From Cocos nucifera (Eukaryota > Streptophyta > Magnoliopsida > Arecales > Arecaceae), in assembly GCA_006176705.1 (NCBI GenBank), contig QRFJ01003045.1, forward strand, positions 1-64,000: a DNA stretch of 64,000 nt. The letters run 5' to 3'. Of this stretch, positions 24,001 through 35,284 are shown in pieces. A program made the translations under genes and the position numbers. Under the pieces are notes generated by a model. The model had not been told where the DNA came from. It worked only from the letters and a program-made list of their open reading frames with translations, and did not search any database. Every line of letters begins with the position of its first letter. Within the stretch, counting starts at the first letter, position 1.

Positions 24001-25190
24001 TGGATCAGCTCAGATTGACTGCGTTCCTCAAGTTCCTTGGCTCGTTGCTCTTTGAAAACTTTCTCCTCGAGCCTAATCTATCTTTCGATGCCACCATCTT
24101 GAATAAACTAATTTTCAAGAAAAATGACATGTCAACTCACAATCACATTATGACCTTCCGAAAGATAGAAGTAATACCTTAATGACTCTTTAAGATATTT
24201 GACAAACCAAGCTCTAAAGGACGTAGACTTTAATTTGTTCGCCTACTGTCTCTTGACATGAGCTGGATAACCCCAAATTTTGAGGTGACTTAGACTTAGT
24301 TTCTTACCATGCCATATCTCATACAGTGTGGTAAGAATAGTTTTAGATGGAACCCTATTTAGTAGGTATATAGCTATCATTAAACTATATCTCTAAAGAA
24401 ACTCTGGAAGGTTCGTGAAGCTCATCATGGATTGGATCATATCTAATAGGGTTTGATTTCTTCATTCAAAAATTTCATTGAGTAGAAGTGTTTCAGGTGG
24501 AGTCCATTGTGAAACTATGCCATTTTTCTTAAGATAGTTTAAAAATTTTTGACTAAGATATTCACCTCCTCGATTTGATCGAAGAATCTTAATGGGCTTT
24601 TTGATTTGCTTTTCTACTTAATGTCTGAATATTCTAAACTTTTCAAAGGCTTTAAACTTGTGTTGCATCAGGTACACATATCCATATTGAAATAGATCAT
24701 CGATAAAGATGATGAAATAAAAAAAGCTACCTCTGGCTGACACATCAAATGGGCTGCATACATCTGTATGTACCAGAGCAAGTAAGTCTATGGCCCTTTT
24801 TCCATACCTACAAAGGATAGCTTGGTCATTTTGCCTTGAAAGCATGATTCACAAATCAGATATGACTCGAAAGTCAATGAAATCATTAGTCCATATTTTT
24901 TCAATTTGTTAATCCTATCTTTCGCTATATAACCTAGCCTAAGGTGCCATAGATATCTTTCGTTGGTACTATCCCTAGGTCATTTTGTTCCTATGGCATT
25001 TACGTTTTGCTCGACATTAAAAATAAAAACATCAATATGTAACTGTCAGAGATCATTAATTAAGAAATCACTTATAATTTTATTTCTTTCATAAAAAATT
25101 ATATAGTGGTTCTTAAAGAAACTAATTATGTAGTTCTCTTGTGCTAAACAAGAAACAAAAATCAAATTCCTACTTGCTGCAGGCACAAAG
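24001..25190 (-). pseudogene. pol: R2 integrase and pre-integrase region, broken
   Basis: Contains, in minus-strand order, the HHCC region near 24830-24960 (LRLGYIAKDRINKLKKYG, partly altered), the core start at 24618-24845 (RAIDLLALVHTDVCSPFDVS and FIDDLFQYGYVYLMQHKF), a catalytic Asp region near 24570 (SNRGGEYL, Asp to Asn) and the C-terminal FIGYPKES-like part broken by stops. Compared with R3 it has many more stops. Confidence 0.78.
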
Positions 25191-25640
25191 TAACAATCTC
25201 TAAGAACTAAAAACTAATCTCGATGATAATCATAGATGATAGATTTTCACGATCATAGCAGCAACTCTTGCTCTATTTTCGATGCATAGGATCATCTCAC
25301 CATCCCTCAGCCTCCTGCTCTCCTCAAAATTCTGCAAGAAAGTGTACAAGTGAGCACTAGAACTAGAGTTAAGCACCCAACTAAATGTAGAAGAAACTAT
25401 AAGTTTAGTCTCAATGACGAGCATACCTCTAAAAGGACCTGCCTCCTTGTTCTTTAGGCTGATCAGGTATGAAGGGTAGTTCCGCTTTCCATGACCGTTG
25501 ATGCTACAATGAAAATATTTTTCTTTATCCACAGCCTTCTTCTTTGGTTCTTTCTTCTTCTTTCCATCTTCTATCTTCTGCTTCTTTGCATACTTTTTCT
25601 TCTTTTCAAAAGATTTTTTTTGGAGGAAGTCCACTCCATA
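25191..25640 (-). pseudogene. gag: R2 gag tail, zinc knuckle and protease, broken
   Basis: The 25230-25634 piece carries a Lys-rich segment, a degraded knuckle (YFHCSINGHGKRNY, with first and last Cys both Tyr) and the protease start WVLNSSSSAHLY, in which the catalytic Asp is Asn. Frame fusion of Gag and Pol is kept as in the other copies. Confidence 0.82.
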
Positions 25641-26279
25641 GTAAGAACAGAGGCCTTCGAACCTTTTATAGAAAGCTCAGCAATAACTAGCATGTTCAAT
25701 AATTTACCTAACATGCACTATAGTTTATGCATATGAAAGTTTATGATGAACTGGCCATATGCATCAGTCAAGAACTATAGGATCACATCAATCTACAGTC
25801 TCTATCTAACACAACATCGAGCTTCTCAATTTCTTCTAGATCCTTGATCATTATCAAATAATGATCTTGGACCGACTGTCCATCATGCATCTGAGCCTTA
25901 AAAAAATTTTCTTGAGACTTGATAGTAGGATATGCGACTCTGTTTATCAAATAACTTTTGCAAGTGAGTCAACATTTAGTGAGCAGTCCTAATCTCTTCA
26001 TATTGACATTGTAGCTCATCAAACATCGAGTCCAACATGTAGCACCTTACCTTATTATCATCATCCAACCATTTTTCAAGAGATGCTCTCTGATCAGTAG
26101 TCAGATGGGCTGATAAAGTGGGGGGTGGGATCCTGGTCCAATACATGGGTCAGCTTTTTCAAATCCAAAATAATTTTGTAGTTTTTTAGCCAATCCTTAT
26201 AATTTGATCCGGTCAGTCTGTGGGTATCTAGGATTTGGGCTAGTGGATTTGATGCAGATATTTTTCTATAGAGAGTCAA
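25641..26279 (-). pseudogene. gag: R2 gag N-terminal and central region, broken
   Basis: The first part (26094-26279) reads TLYRKISASNPLAQILDTHR and LTGSNYKDWLKNYKIILD, the copia Gag start region. The rest, homologous to the R3 open piece 32788-33132, follows with several stops. No convincing start codon remains. Confidence 0.8.
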
Positions 26280-27128
26280 AGTTTTTAGTTAGGCTTTATA
26301 ATTAGACTTAATTAATTTATTTAAAAATTTTATTTTAAATAAATTAGGCTTCTACTATTTTATTGGATCCCTACACTTCCTTAGCAGTGATGCAAAAATC
26401 TTCATGATCATAGATTTTTAGTGGATGGCATGGTTCCACCGACTGGCTCACCACCTCATCTAACAATTATTGATGATGGATCAACTGATGAGTGGACAAC
26501 TCTTGTCCAATATTTTTTTAAACATGGTGCACCCAAACTTGGTCACTAATTCATGAAGCTCACTATACTTGAAATATTGCTCAAGTTCTTAGTTAAGTCA
26601 AATCCACCATTAAAATAAATTGAATTTTTGATTGGATTCCTCACCATATTCAGCATATTAAGCCCAACCTATCCTCCAATCTATAGCATCCAATGCCTAA
26701 TAAAAGTGGTTGCATCTTTTTGGTGCAATTGAACCACTGTATCTAGCTGAGAATAATCAACCTGGGAAGGGCCCACACATCTACAACAGCGAAAGACCTA
26801 TAACTTAATATTTTCTTAAGAAGATTTAATTCAAGTCTCTTAGACTTAATTTGACTTAGTTATAATAATTATGACTAACCTAGTGGCACGGGTTAGCTCA
26901 AATTGTTAGCCACCTCAAACTAGAACTGGATCGACCTAAATGGCCAGATAAATGAGATCGATGGAAGGAATATGCCATTAACTCAACATGAACACATTCA
27001 GATCGAGTAACTCCAAATTAAAAATTAATCGATCATATCTACCAAACTTATCTTAGACATCAAATTATTGATCCAGAATCAATTAGGTTAGCCTACAATC
27101 CAAGGCTCGAACCATAGAGCCAAATTAG
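26280..27128 (-). mobile_element. R2 leader, left part
   Basis: Non-coding leader homologous to R3 33431-34285. It ends at the target site attag (27124-27128), where R3 is inserted, and continues at 37596. Confidence 0.85.
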
Positions 27129-29414
27129 TGAAGAAAAAATCCTGATTTCTCGGATCATATTCGTTCAGATCTGATCAGATCAAGAAAGATATTTCAAAAA
27201 TTTTTCTCATATATCTAGATCAGATTTGAGATATTTTAGATCTAATTTTATAGATCTAATAAATAAAAATAAAAATAAATTAAATCTAATTTAATTTATA
27301 CCTTGATGTTGGATAATCTGATTATCCTTTGATGATCCTACTGATTGCCTGAGATTCTGGATCTAGCCATACAAGCGCCTGGCCTCTACCAATATCCACT
27401 CAGGCTGGATCTAGAGATCTTCTCCTTCTTTATCACCTCTCCAAAAATCAAATCTAGATCTGATTTAGAAAATTTTCAAAAATCCTTCTGAAGATCAGCA
27501 GTCGTCTCTACAGCAGTGCTGCCTTCTTCCTTGCTTGTCAGCCTTTTTTTGCCTGGATTGCACCAAACTGAAGCCCAACTTCCCTTGGGCGTAGAGAGGA
27601 GAGAGAGGATTAGAAGATAGCATAGAGGAGGGAGAGGGGTAGCCTTGGAGAATGGGCTAAGAGAGAACTTTATTTAGGTTGGGCGTAGATAGGGTTTATA
27701 TAGATCCTGCTACGCCATGCAGTGTCACATCATCCCGGCCAATCATGTTGCTTCGTGCAATCAGATCTAAATCTGATTGATGAGATAATATCATCTAATC
27801 CAATCAGATGAGAGCCCCACTAATTCATCCTTAGATGGAGCCTAAGACTGGTCAAAGTCTATAGCTAGGGGTCACCTAAGTAGAATCTAAGAAGTAACCT
27901 GGAGTTCCATCCATGTGGAACTCCACTCGTCCCTATCCATGGGCGCAAGCCACCCTAGGTGTGCACCCCCTCCTTTCCAATATCTAGCAAGAGGACAAGC
28001 CCCTAACTACTCTCCAATAGGTGCATGACACATGGGCAGATGTCCAAGGATCAAAGGTCAACGTTTGACCAAAGTCAAAAGACAAGAATTAGTAGGTGAC
28101 AAAAAATGGTAGGTGTTGTCTCAAATTTATCTCATAAATTAAGACATCCCTTTTCTAACCTGAACAAGCTCCAGTCAGATCAAGTAAAGGTACCTGAGTG
28201 AGCACAAACTCATTTGGCTCAGTCGAGATAACTTTTAATGATAGTAGAAGAAGAACGTTAGGCTCAATCATGTACTAGCACGATTTTCTTGAACCTAATT
28301 GAATCTAATTCAAATCAGCTGAACTGGATTAGTCCAATTGATGATATCCAGATCTAAATTCTTATTTATGTGACCCAATTAGGTTCAGTTCTATATGATA
28401 ATGAGATATGTCGTGATCTCTATTATCGATATCATTGAAACTCCTTTTGATGGATCAGAACTCTTCTGATTTAGACAACTAGAATGATCGATCATCTAAA
28501 TCATTCTAATTGCTCCCAAAATCCACCAGTGACACCTAGCAATATATGGTGGCAATCTATCAAAAATAAAAATGAACCTCTTGGTGCAGCTACTTGTGTG
28601 ATTAAGTTCTTCTATCTTGAGCTCCGATCAGATTAGGGTTAAGATGAACTCGTCAAACCCTAATTTCTATCATATGATTTAATCATTCGATTCAAGTTCG
28701 ATGTGAAAATCTTAATAGAAACTCTTTCTATTATTTCACTTTACCATGGCCATGGACTTATGGACTTGATTCTCATGATCATCATAGAGTTGCTCCTCAT
28801 CCACCGAGGTAGATAGATTCCCTCTTGGTGCAATCTAATTCCTACAATGAATATGCTATAGCCAACATACACCTCAAGATTTTGAATGGCTAGGAGATCG
28901 AGTTATGGTGTAGTCAAACTATAACACCCTCAAGGTGAACTGTCGATGCATCTCAGATCAAAGAATCAGACACACCACTGCAGCTTCGAGTCAGTCATTG
29001 AACGAGAAGGTAGACTTCCTTATGACTACTCGAGGTCATCACACTCAATGCCCTCGTTCTCTAACGAGTATCTGTACTCTCGCTCTGATGTCTCGACACC
29101 GTAGACTCAAGACTCATCTACTATGAAAAAGTGATTATACACCAATCTTTCAGATCAATCACCATCCTCATGATGATCCTACATTCAGGAGCATTTTATG
29201 AGTTAATAATGAAAATTTTTGTCTTAAATTTTCAACTCTTGAAAATAAGAATTATCATTACCATTAACTCAAGGGATGTATCACAGACACTAAATACACA
29301 TTTATGATAGAAAATAATTTATTTTATTATTTATAGTTAAAATTATAATTTTGCCTCTAGAAGTGTATTATAAGTGTCAGTCAATTTTGGCTTTTAGGAC
29401 ACACATATCTAACA
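27129..29414 (-). repeat. R3 3' LTR (2286 bp)
   Basis: Starts tgaagaaaaaatcc and ends atatctaaca; the next bases (aacttctacttgacc) are the complement of the polypurine tract caagtagaagtt. It pairs with 35285-37590. Confidence 0.93.
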
Positions 29415-30185
29415 AACTTCTACTTGACCTAAAGTCAATTGGCTACAAATCTAAGTCCCATCTTCTCAAGATGGGCTTCGATCTTCTGTTGGCTCAATGG
29501 CTTTGTAAGCAGATCTGCCACATTATCTGCGAAGTTGACTCTCTTGACCTCGACGTATTTCTTCTCGAGGTAATCACAGATGAGGTGGTATCGCTGCTTG
29601 ATGTGCTTGAATTTTTTGTGAGACCTCAACTTCTTAGCAAGAGCTATGGCACCATTGTTATCACAGTATAGAGAAATGGCATCTGATGGCATCACTCCGA
29701 TCTCTGTAGCAAACTTCTTATACCAGAATGCCTCCTTCATAGCCTTCTGATGCAACGATGTATTCTGCTTTCCATAGGTGGAATCTGCTATCACAGTCTT
29801 GCTTGGAACTCTTCCAACTGACAGCACCACCATTGCACACAAACAGACTCCCAGATGTCGACTTTCGATCATCTATATCGGACATGAAATCCGAGTCTGT
29901 GTATCCCTGGACTTGGAGTTCTCCGTTACCAAAGACCAACATCATATCCTTAGTTCTTCTTAAGTACTTAAGGATATATTTCACAGAAGTTCAGTGTTCT
30001 TCATCTAGATTTGACTGATATCTGCTTGTGACACTCACAGCATGGGCTATATCAGGTCGTGTACATAGCATGGCATACATGAGGCTCCCTATTGCAGAAG
30101 CATAAGGGATCTTGCTCATGCATTCTATTTCCTCAGGTGTGCTAGGGCACATCTTCTTGGAAAGATGAATACCATGTCTGAAGGA
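29415..30185 (-). pseudogene. pol: R3 RNase H and pol C-terminus, frameshifted
   Basis: Two overlapping open pieces. The upstream one (29718-29984) has YLRRTKDMMLVFG, GYTDSDFMSDIDDRKSTSGS and AVSWKSSKQ, the RNase H core. The downstream one (29435-29872) has EAFWYKKFATEIGVMPSDA, LYCDNNGAIALAKK, HIKQRYHLICDYLEKKYVEV and LTKPLSQQKIEAHLEKMG. One frameshift around 29740-29800 separates them; otherwise the domain is nearly complete. Confidence 0.88.
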
Positions 30186-31060
30186 TATTAATCCCTCTTA
30201 GAGTTTTCCATACTAAACCTCTTTAGTACTTCCTCTATGTACATCTTCTGTGAAAGTCCTAGCATCCTATTCGGTCTATCCCTATAGACCTTAATTCCTA
30301 GAATAAAGGATGCTTCACCTAGGTCTTTCATGGAGAATTCCTTAGACAACCATATTTTGACTATGGTCAACATGGGAATATCATTCCCAATAAGGAGGAT
30401 GTCATCCACGTACAATACGAGGAAGACAACAGCGCTCCCACTGACCTTTTTGAAGACATGCGATTCCTCTTCATTTTTGATGAAACCAAACTTTTTGATC
30501 ACATCATTGAAATGAGTGTTCCAGCTCCGAGATGCTTGCTTAAGTCCATATATGGACCTTTGCAGCTTGCAAACCTTGTGATCAGTATCACTGGATGTGA
30601 AACCTAGCGGCTATTTCATATAGATATCTTCCTCAAGATATCCATTCAAGAATGCTGTTTTCACGTCCATTTGCTATATTTCATAATCAAAATAGGTTGC
30701 AACGGCAAGCAATGTGTGGATGAATTTTAGCATAGCCATTGGGGAAAAGGTATCCTGATAGTCAATGCCTTTGTGTTGACTATAATCTTTTGCCACTAGT
30801 CTAGCCTTGAATGTCTCCATATTCCCATCTGCACCAATCTTTCTCTTAAAGATCCATTTACACCCAATAGGTACTATACCTTCTGGTGGATCTACCAAGG
30901 TCCAGACTTGGTTTGAGTGCATCGAGTCAATTTCTGACTGCATTGCCTCTAGCCATTTTTCGGAGTCGATATCTGATATCGCCTCGTTGTAGGTTTTGGG
31001 ATCATCACCATGAGCACCATTACCTATGAGGAACATTTTCTCTACTTTCTCTGAAATAAT
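30186..31060 (-). pseudogene. pol: R3 reverse transcriptase, with intact YVDD
   Basis: N-terminal part 30674-31036: WLEAMQSEIDSMHSNQVW, GCKWIFKRKIGADGN, FKARLVAKDYSQHKGIDYQ and FSPMAMLKFI. C-terminal part 30188-30502: LYVDDILLIGNDIPML, LSKEFSMKDLGEASFILGIK and YIEEVLKRFSMENSKRD. Both catalytic Asp of YVDD are kept. Stops between 30503 and 30673 break the middle (the QMDVKTAFLNG and YGLKQAS regions). Confidence 0.88.
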
Positions 31061-32330
31061 ACCTAAGTATCTTTCAGAAGGATGGAAAACTCTTTCCGAT
31101 CTACGAGGTGGAGGAGGTAGTGTTCTTATTGGCTCAACCTAATTTGGTTCCAATTGGTCCTTAGCTCATTGTACTTATAGGACTTTCTCATCAAGCTTAA
31201 TCTGCTTTCCAATGCCGCTATCTTGAATAAACTATTTTTCAAGAAAGATGGCATGTCGACTCACAATCACATTGTGGTCTTCTGGAATGTAGAAATAGTA
31301 TCCTAATGACTCTTTAGGATATCCTATGAATCGAGCTCTGAAGGACCTAAACTCTAACTTGTCCGCTTGTTGTCTTTTGACATGAGCCGGACAACCCCAA
31401 ATTCTGAGATGACTCAGACTTGGTTTCTTACCGTGCCATATCTCATACGGTGTGGTAGGAACGATTTTAGAGGGAACCCTATTCAGTAGATAAATTGAAG
31501 TTAACAATGAATGTCCCCAAAGAAAATCAGGAAGGTCTGTGAAGCTCATCATGGATCGGACCATATCCAATAGAGTCTGATTTCTCCGTTCTGAAACTCC
31601 ATTGAGTTGAGGTGTTCCTGGTGGAGTCCATTGAGAGACTATGCCATTTTTCTTGAGATAGTCTAGGAATTTTTGGCTAAGGTATTCACCTCCTCGATCT
31701 GATCGAAGAACCTTAATGGGTTTTCTAGTTTGTTTTTCTACTTCATGTCTGAATTCTTTGAACTTTTCAAAAGCTTCAGACTTATGTCTCATAAGATACA
31801 CATACCCATACCTAGATAGATCATCGATAAAGGTAATGAAGTAGACAAAATTGCCTCTAGTCCGGCACATCAAATGGGCCACACACATCAGTATGTACTA
31901 GGGCAAGGAGATCTGTGGCCCTTTCCCCATGTCCTACAAAAGGGAGTTTAGTCATTTTGCCTTGAAGACAAGATTCACAAGTTGGATATGACTCGAAAGT
32001 CAACGGACTCAATAGCCCATTTTTCTCCAATTTGTTGATCCTATCTTCTGCTATATGACCTAATCTCAGGTGCCATAGATACCTATCATTTGGACTATCC
32101 CTAGGTCGTTTGGCATTCATGTTTTGCTCGATAGTTAGAATAGATACATCAATATGTAGCTGATAAAGACCGTTAATAAGGAAACCATTTGCAATTTTAT
32201 TTCTTTCATAAAGAATGTTATAATGGTCCTTAAAGAAGGTAATCACATAGCCTTCTAGTGCTAAGCATGAAACAGAAATCAAATTCCTACTAGCTGCAGG
32301 CACATAATAACAGTCTTTCAACAACTAAGT
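31061..32330 (-). pseudogene. pol: R3 integrase (near-complete) and pre-integrase region
   Basis: The 31857-32324 piece contains the pre-integrase segment (YYVPAASRNLISVSCL) and a complete HHCC finger: LWHLRLGH with both His and CESC with its Cys. The 31232-31888 piece (218 residues) contains the core: FIDDLSRYGYVYLMRHK, the catalytic Asp in RSDRGGEYL and the Glu in SERRNQTLLDM with 35 residues between them, then SHLRIWGCPAHVK and FIGYPKESLGYYFY. A frameshift near 31860 separates finger and core. The Asp-35-Glu spacing is typical of retroelement integrases. Confidence 0.9.
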
Positions 32331-32660
32331 CTAAATCCAGATGGTAATCGAAGAGGGTATGTTTCCACAGGCTACGGTAGCAGCAACTCTTGCTCCATTA
32401 CCGAATGCGTAGGATCATGTCTCCATCCCTCAGCCTCCTGCTATCCTCAAGAATCCTGTACATGGAAAGTGCACAGATGAGCACTAGAACCAGAGTCAAG
32501 CATCCCAACTAGGATGCAGAAGAAATCGTAAGGTTAGACTCAATAACGAGCATACCTCCAGAAGGACCTGCCTCCTTCTTGTTCTTCAGGGTGGTCAAAT
32601 AAGTAGGGCAGTTTCGCTTTCAGTGGTCATCGTTGTTACAATGGAAATACTTTTCTTTGT
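32331..32660 (-). pseudogene. pol: R3 protease and zinc knuckle, broken
   Basis: In the minus-strand frame the knuckle near 32610-32650 reads YFHCNNDDH, stop, KRNC; the first Cys is Tyr and a stop replaces Trp. The protease region at 32440-32500 is shifted in frame and no longer shows a clean Asp-Ser/Thr-Gly motif. Confidence 0.72.
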
Positions 32661-33440
32661 CAGCGGTCTTCTTTTTTAGCTGTCTTTTCCTTCTTTCCTT
32701 CTTCCACTTTCTGCTTTTTTCTTCTTCTTTCTTCCTTCTTTCTTCAAAAAACTTTTTCTTTTCAGAAGACTTTCTCTTAGAAGAAGTCTATTCAATAGTA
32801 AGCACTGAGCCTTTAGAACCTTTCATAGAAAGCTCAGCGATAACCAGCATGTTTATAAGTTCGGTCGGAAAATTTTGAAGTTTATGCATATGGTAGTTTA
32901 TGATGAACTGCCCATATGCATCAGTCAAGGATTGTAGAATTATATCATTCTGTAGATCCAAGTCCAACCTCACTCCGAACTTCTCAAGCTCTTCTAAGTC
33001 CTTGATCATCATCAGATAATGATCTTGGACTGACTGCCTATCATGCATTTTAGCCTTGAATAGTCGTTTAGTGACTTGATACTTGGCTGCGCGACTTTGT
33101 TCACCAAACATCTCTTGCAGATGAGCCAACATTTAGCGGACAGTCCTGATATCTTCATGTTGGCGCTGAAGCTCATCAGACATCGAGCCTAACATATAGT
33201 ATCTGGCCTTGTTATTTTCGTCCATCCACTTTTCAAAAGATGCTCTTTACTCAGCGAATGGACGAGCTGGTAAGGTGGGAGGGTCCTGATCCAATACATG
33301 AGTTAACTTCTCAAAATCCAAAATAATTTTGAAGTTTCAGAGCCAATTCTTGTAGTTAGATCTGGTCAGTCTATGGGAGTCCAGGATTCATGTTAGTGGG
33401 TTGGATGCAGATATTTTTCTATAGAGAGTTAAAGTTTCTA
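32661..33440 (-). pseudogene. gag: R3 gag, broken
   Basis: The open piece 32788-33132 has MLAHLQEMFGEQSRAAKYQV, VQDHYLMMIKDLEELEKFG and DIILQSLTDAYGQFIINYH, the central copia Gag domain. The N-terminal part up to 33430 (TLYRKISASNP, LDSHRLTRSNYKNWL) has three stops: two at usual Gln or Trp codons and one before the Met of the open piece. A long Lys/Glu-rich tail follows. Confidence 0.85.
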
Positions 33441-35269
33441 GTTAGATATTATAATTAAGACTTAATCAATTTATTTAAGATTTTAATTTTTAAACAAATT
33501 AGCTTCTACTATTTTCTCAGATCCCTATACTTTCTTTGTAGAGATGCGAAAATCTCCATGATTAATGATTTCTAGTGGGTGGTGCGGTCCCACCAACTGA
33601 CTCATCACCTCATCTAACAGTTATTGGTGATGGGTTAACCAACAAGTGAACAACTCTTATTCAATGATTTTCTAATCATGGTGCAGCCAAACTTGATCTC
33701 TAATTCATGAATCTTACCGTCCCCAGAATATTGATCCACTCCTTAAGTCAGATCCACCATTTGCATACATTGGATTTCTAATTGAGCCTCTTATCATATC
33801 CAAAATATTGAGTCCAATCCATCCTCCAACCCATAGCATCCAATGCCTAATAGATATGGTTGCGTCTTGCTGGTGCAACTGAATCACTGTAACTAGCCAA
33901 GAACAATCAACCTCGGAAAGGGCCCGCACATCTACAATAGTGGAAGATCTTAGACTTAATCTTTTCTTAGAAAAATTTGATTTAGGTCTTATTAAACTAG
34001 ACTTGACATAGTCATATCCATTATGACTAACCTAGTGGCATGGGTTAGCTCGGATTATTGACCACCTCAGATCAGGACTGAGCCAACAAATATGGCCAGG
34101 TAAGTGAGATCGGTGGAAGGGATATGCCATTAACTCGATAAGAACACATTCGAGTCAAGTAGCTCTCAATTAAAAATCAGTCGGTCGTATGTGCCAAACT
34201 TACCTTAGACACCAAATTATTGAGTCAGAACCAATCGGGGTTAGCCTACAATCCAGAACTCTAACCTCTGAGCCTAATTAGGTCTTGCTTGATCGTGACT
34301 CGATCTTGACCCAGACTTAATCCTATTAGGCTGGTCAATTTAAGCATTGTTGATCCCATCTAACCAACTCTTGATTCAGTTTGATCAACCGCTTAGACCT
34401 AATTGAGCTACCCAAGCCCGAACCCAGTATTATGAATATGTCTTAGATCTAAAATTCTCAATTTTAGATCTAATTAATATTTCATAATCTTAATTCTTAA
34501 TTAAGTTAGGGTTCATAAATAAAATATGCACAATAAATCCTAGGGTTTCAGGATCTAGGATTTTGCAAAAAGTAAGTTTTGAATTTCTGATTAAGGACGA
34601 ATGTGCAGCATCCCTACACGTCATAAGAACACCCCATCGAATGGGAGGAGAGGGCCTTTAAACCCTTCTTCATTCTTATGACCGGACGGCCAAGAGGAAT
34701 GCCTTAATCAGGAATATGTAATACTACAAAATAGTTTTAGATCTATATCATATATCTCATATAAAAATTAGATCTAATCATGGCATATTTTGCATACATC
34801 TCATGTATCAAATCATGCATATTTTTAGATCTAAATTATCTCATAATAATCTAAAAAATTAGATTTAAATTGATCTTATCAAAATAAACTCTCTAATCTA
34901 GACAATTATGTAGAACTATTCTACAACTAGTCTAGACATGCATCAATCATATCTCATATGAATATTAAAATTAAATAATTTTTATTTACTATTTTTTAGA
35001 TGTTATTATAATAATTATAATATCAAAAAATAATAAATAAATAGATCTAAAATATGATTTAATCAGATTAAATTGAAAACATGCAAGACTATTCTATAGA
35101 ACTATTCTATTTTAGAACTAGTCATGCATATTTTCTAATCTTAGATCCAAATCATTTAATTTTAATTTTTTCTAATTTTAGATCTAATCACATCTCATGT
35201 GACATCTAAAATCATTAATTTTTAGATCAAAATAAATTAAAAATTAGATCTAAATATTTTAGAGAACCT
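33441..35269 (-). mobile_element. R3 leader (~1.8 kb, non-coding)
   Basis: Aligns with the R1 leader (1-1132) and the split R2 leader. No supported coding sequence; the reading frame at 33714-33929 has no recognisable domain. Confidence 0.85.
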
Positions 35270-35282
35270 GGCTCTGATACCA
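35270..35282 (-). other. R3 primer binding site
   Basis: ggctctgatacca on the plus strand, a perfect complement of TGGTATCAGAGCC, two bases from the 5' LTR. Confidence 0.95.
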
Positions 35283-35284
35283 GT

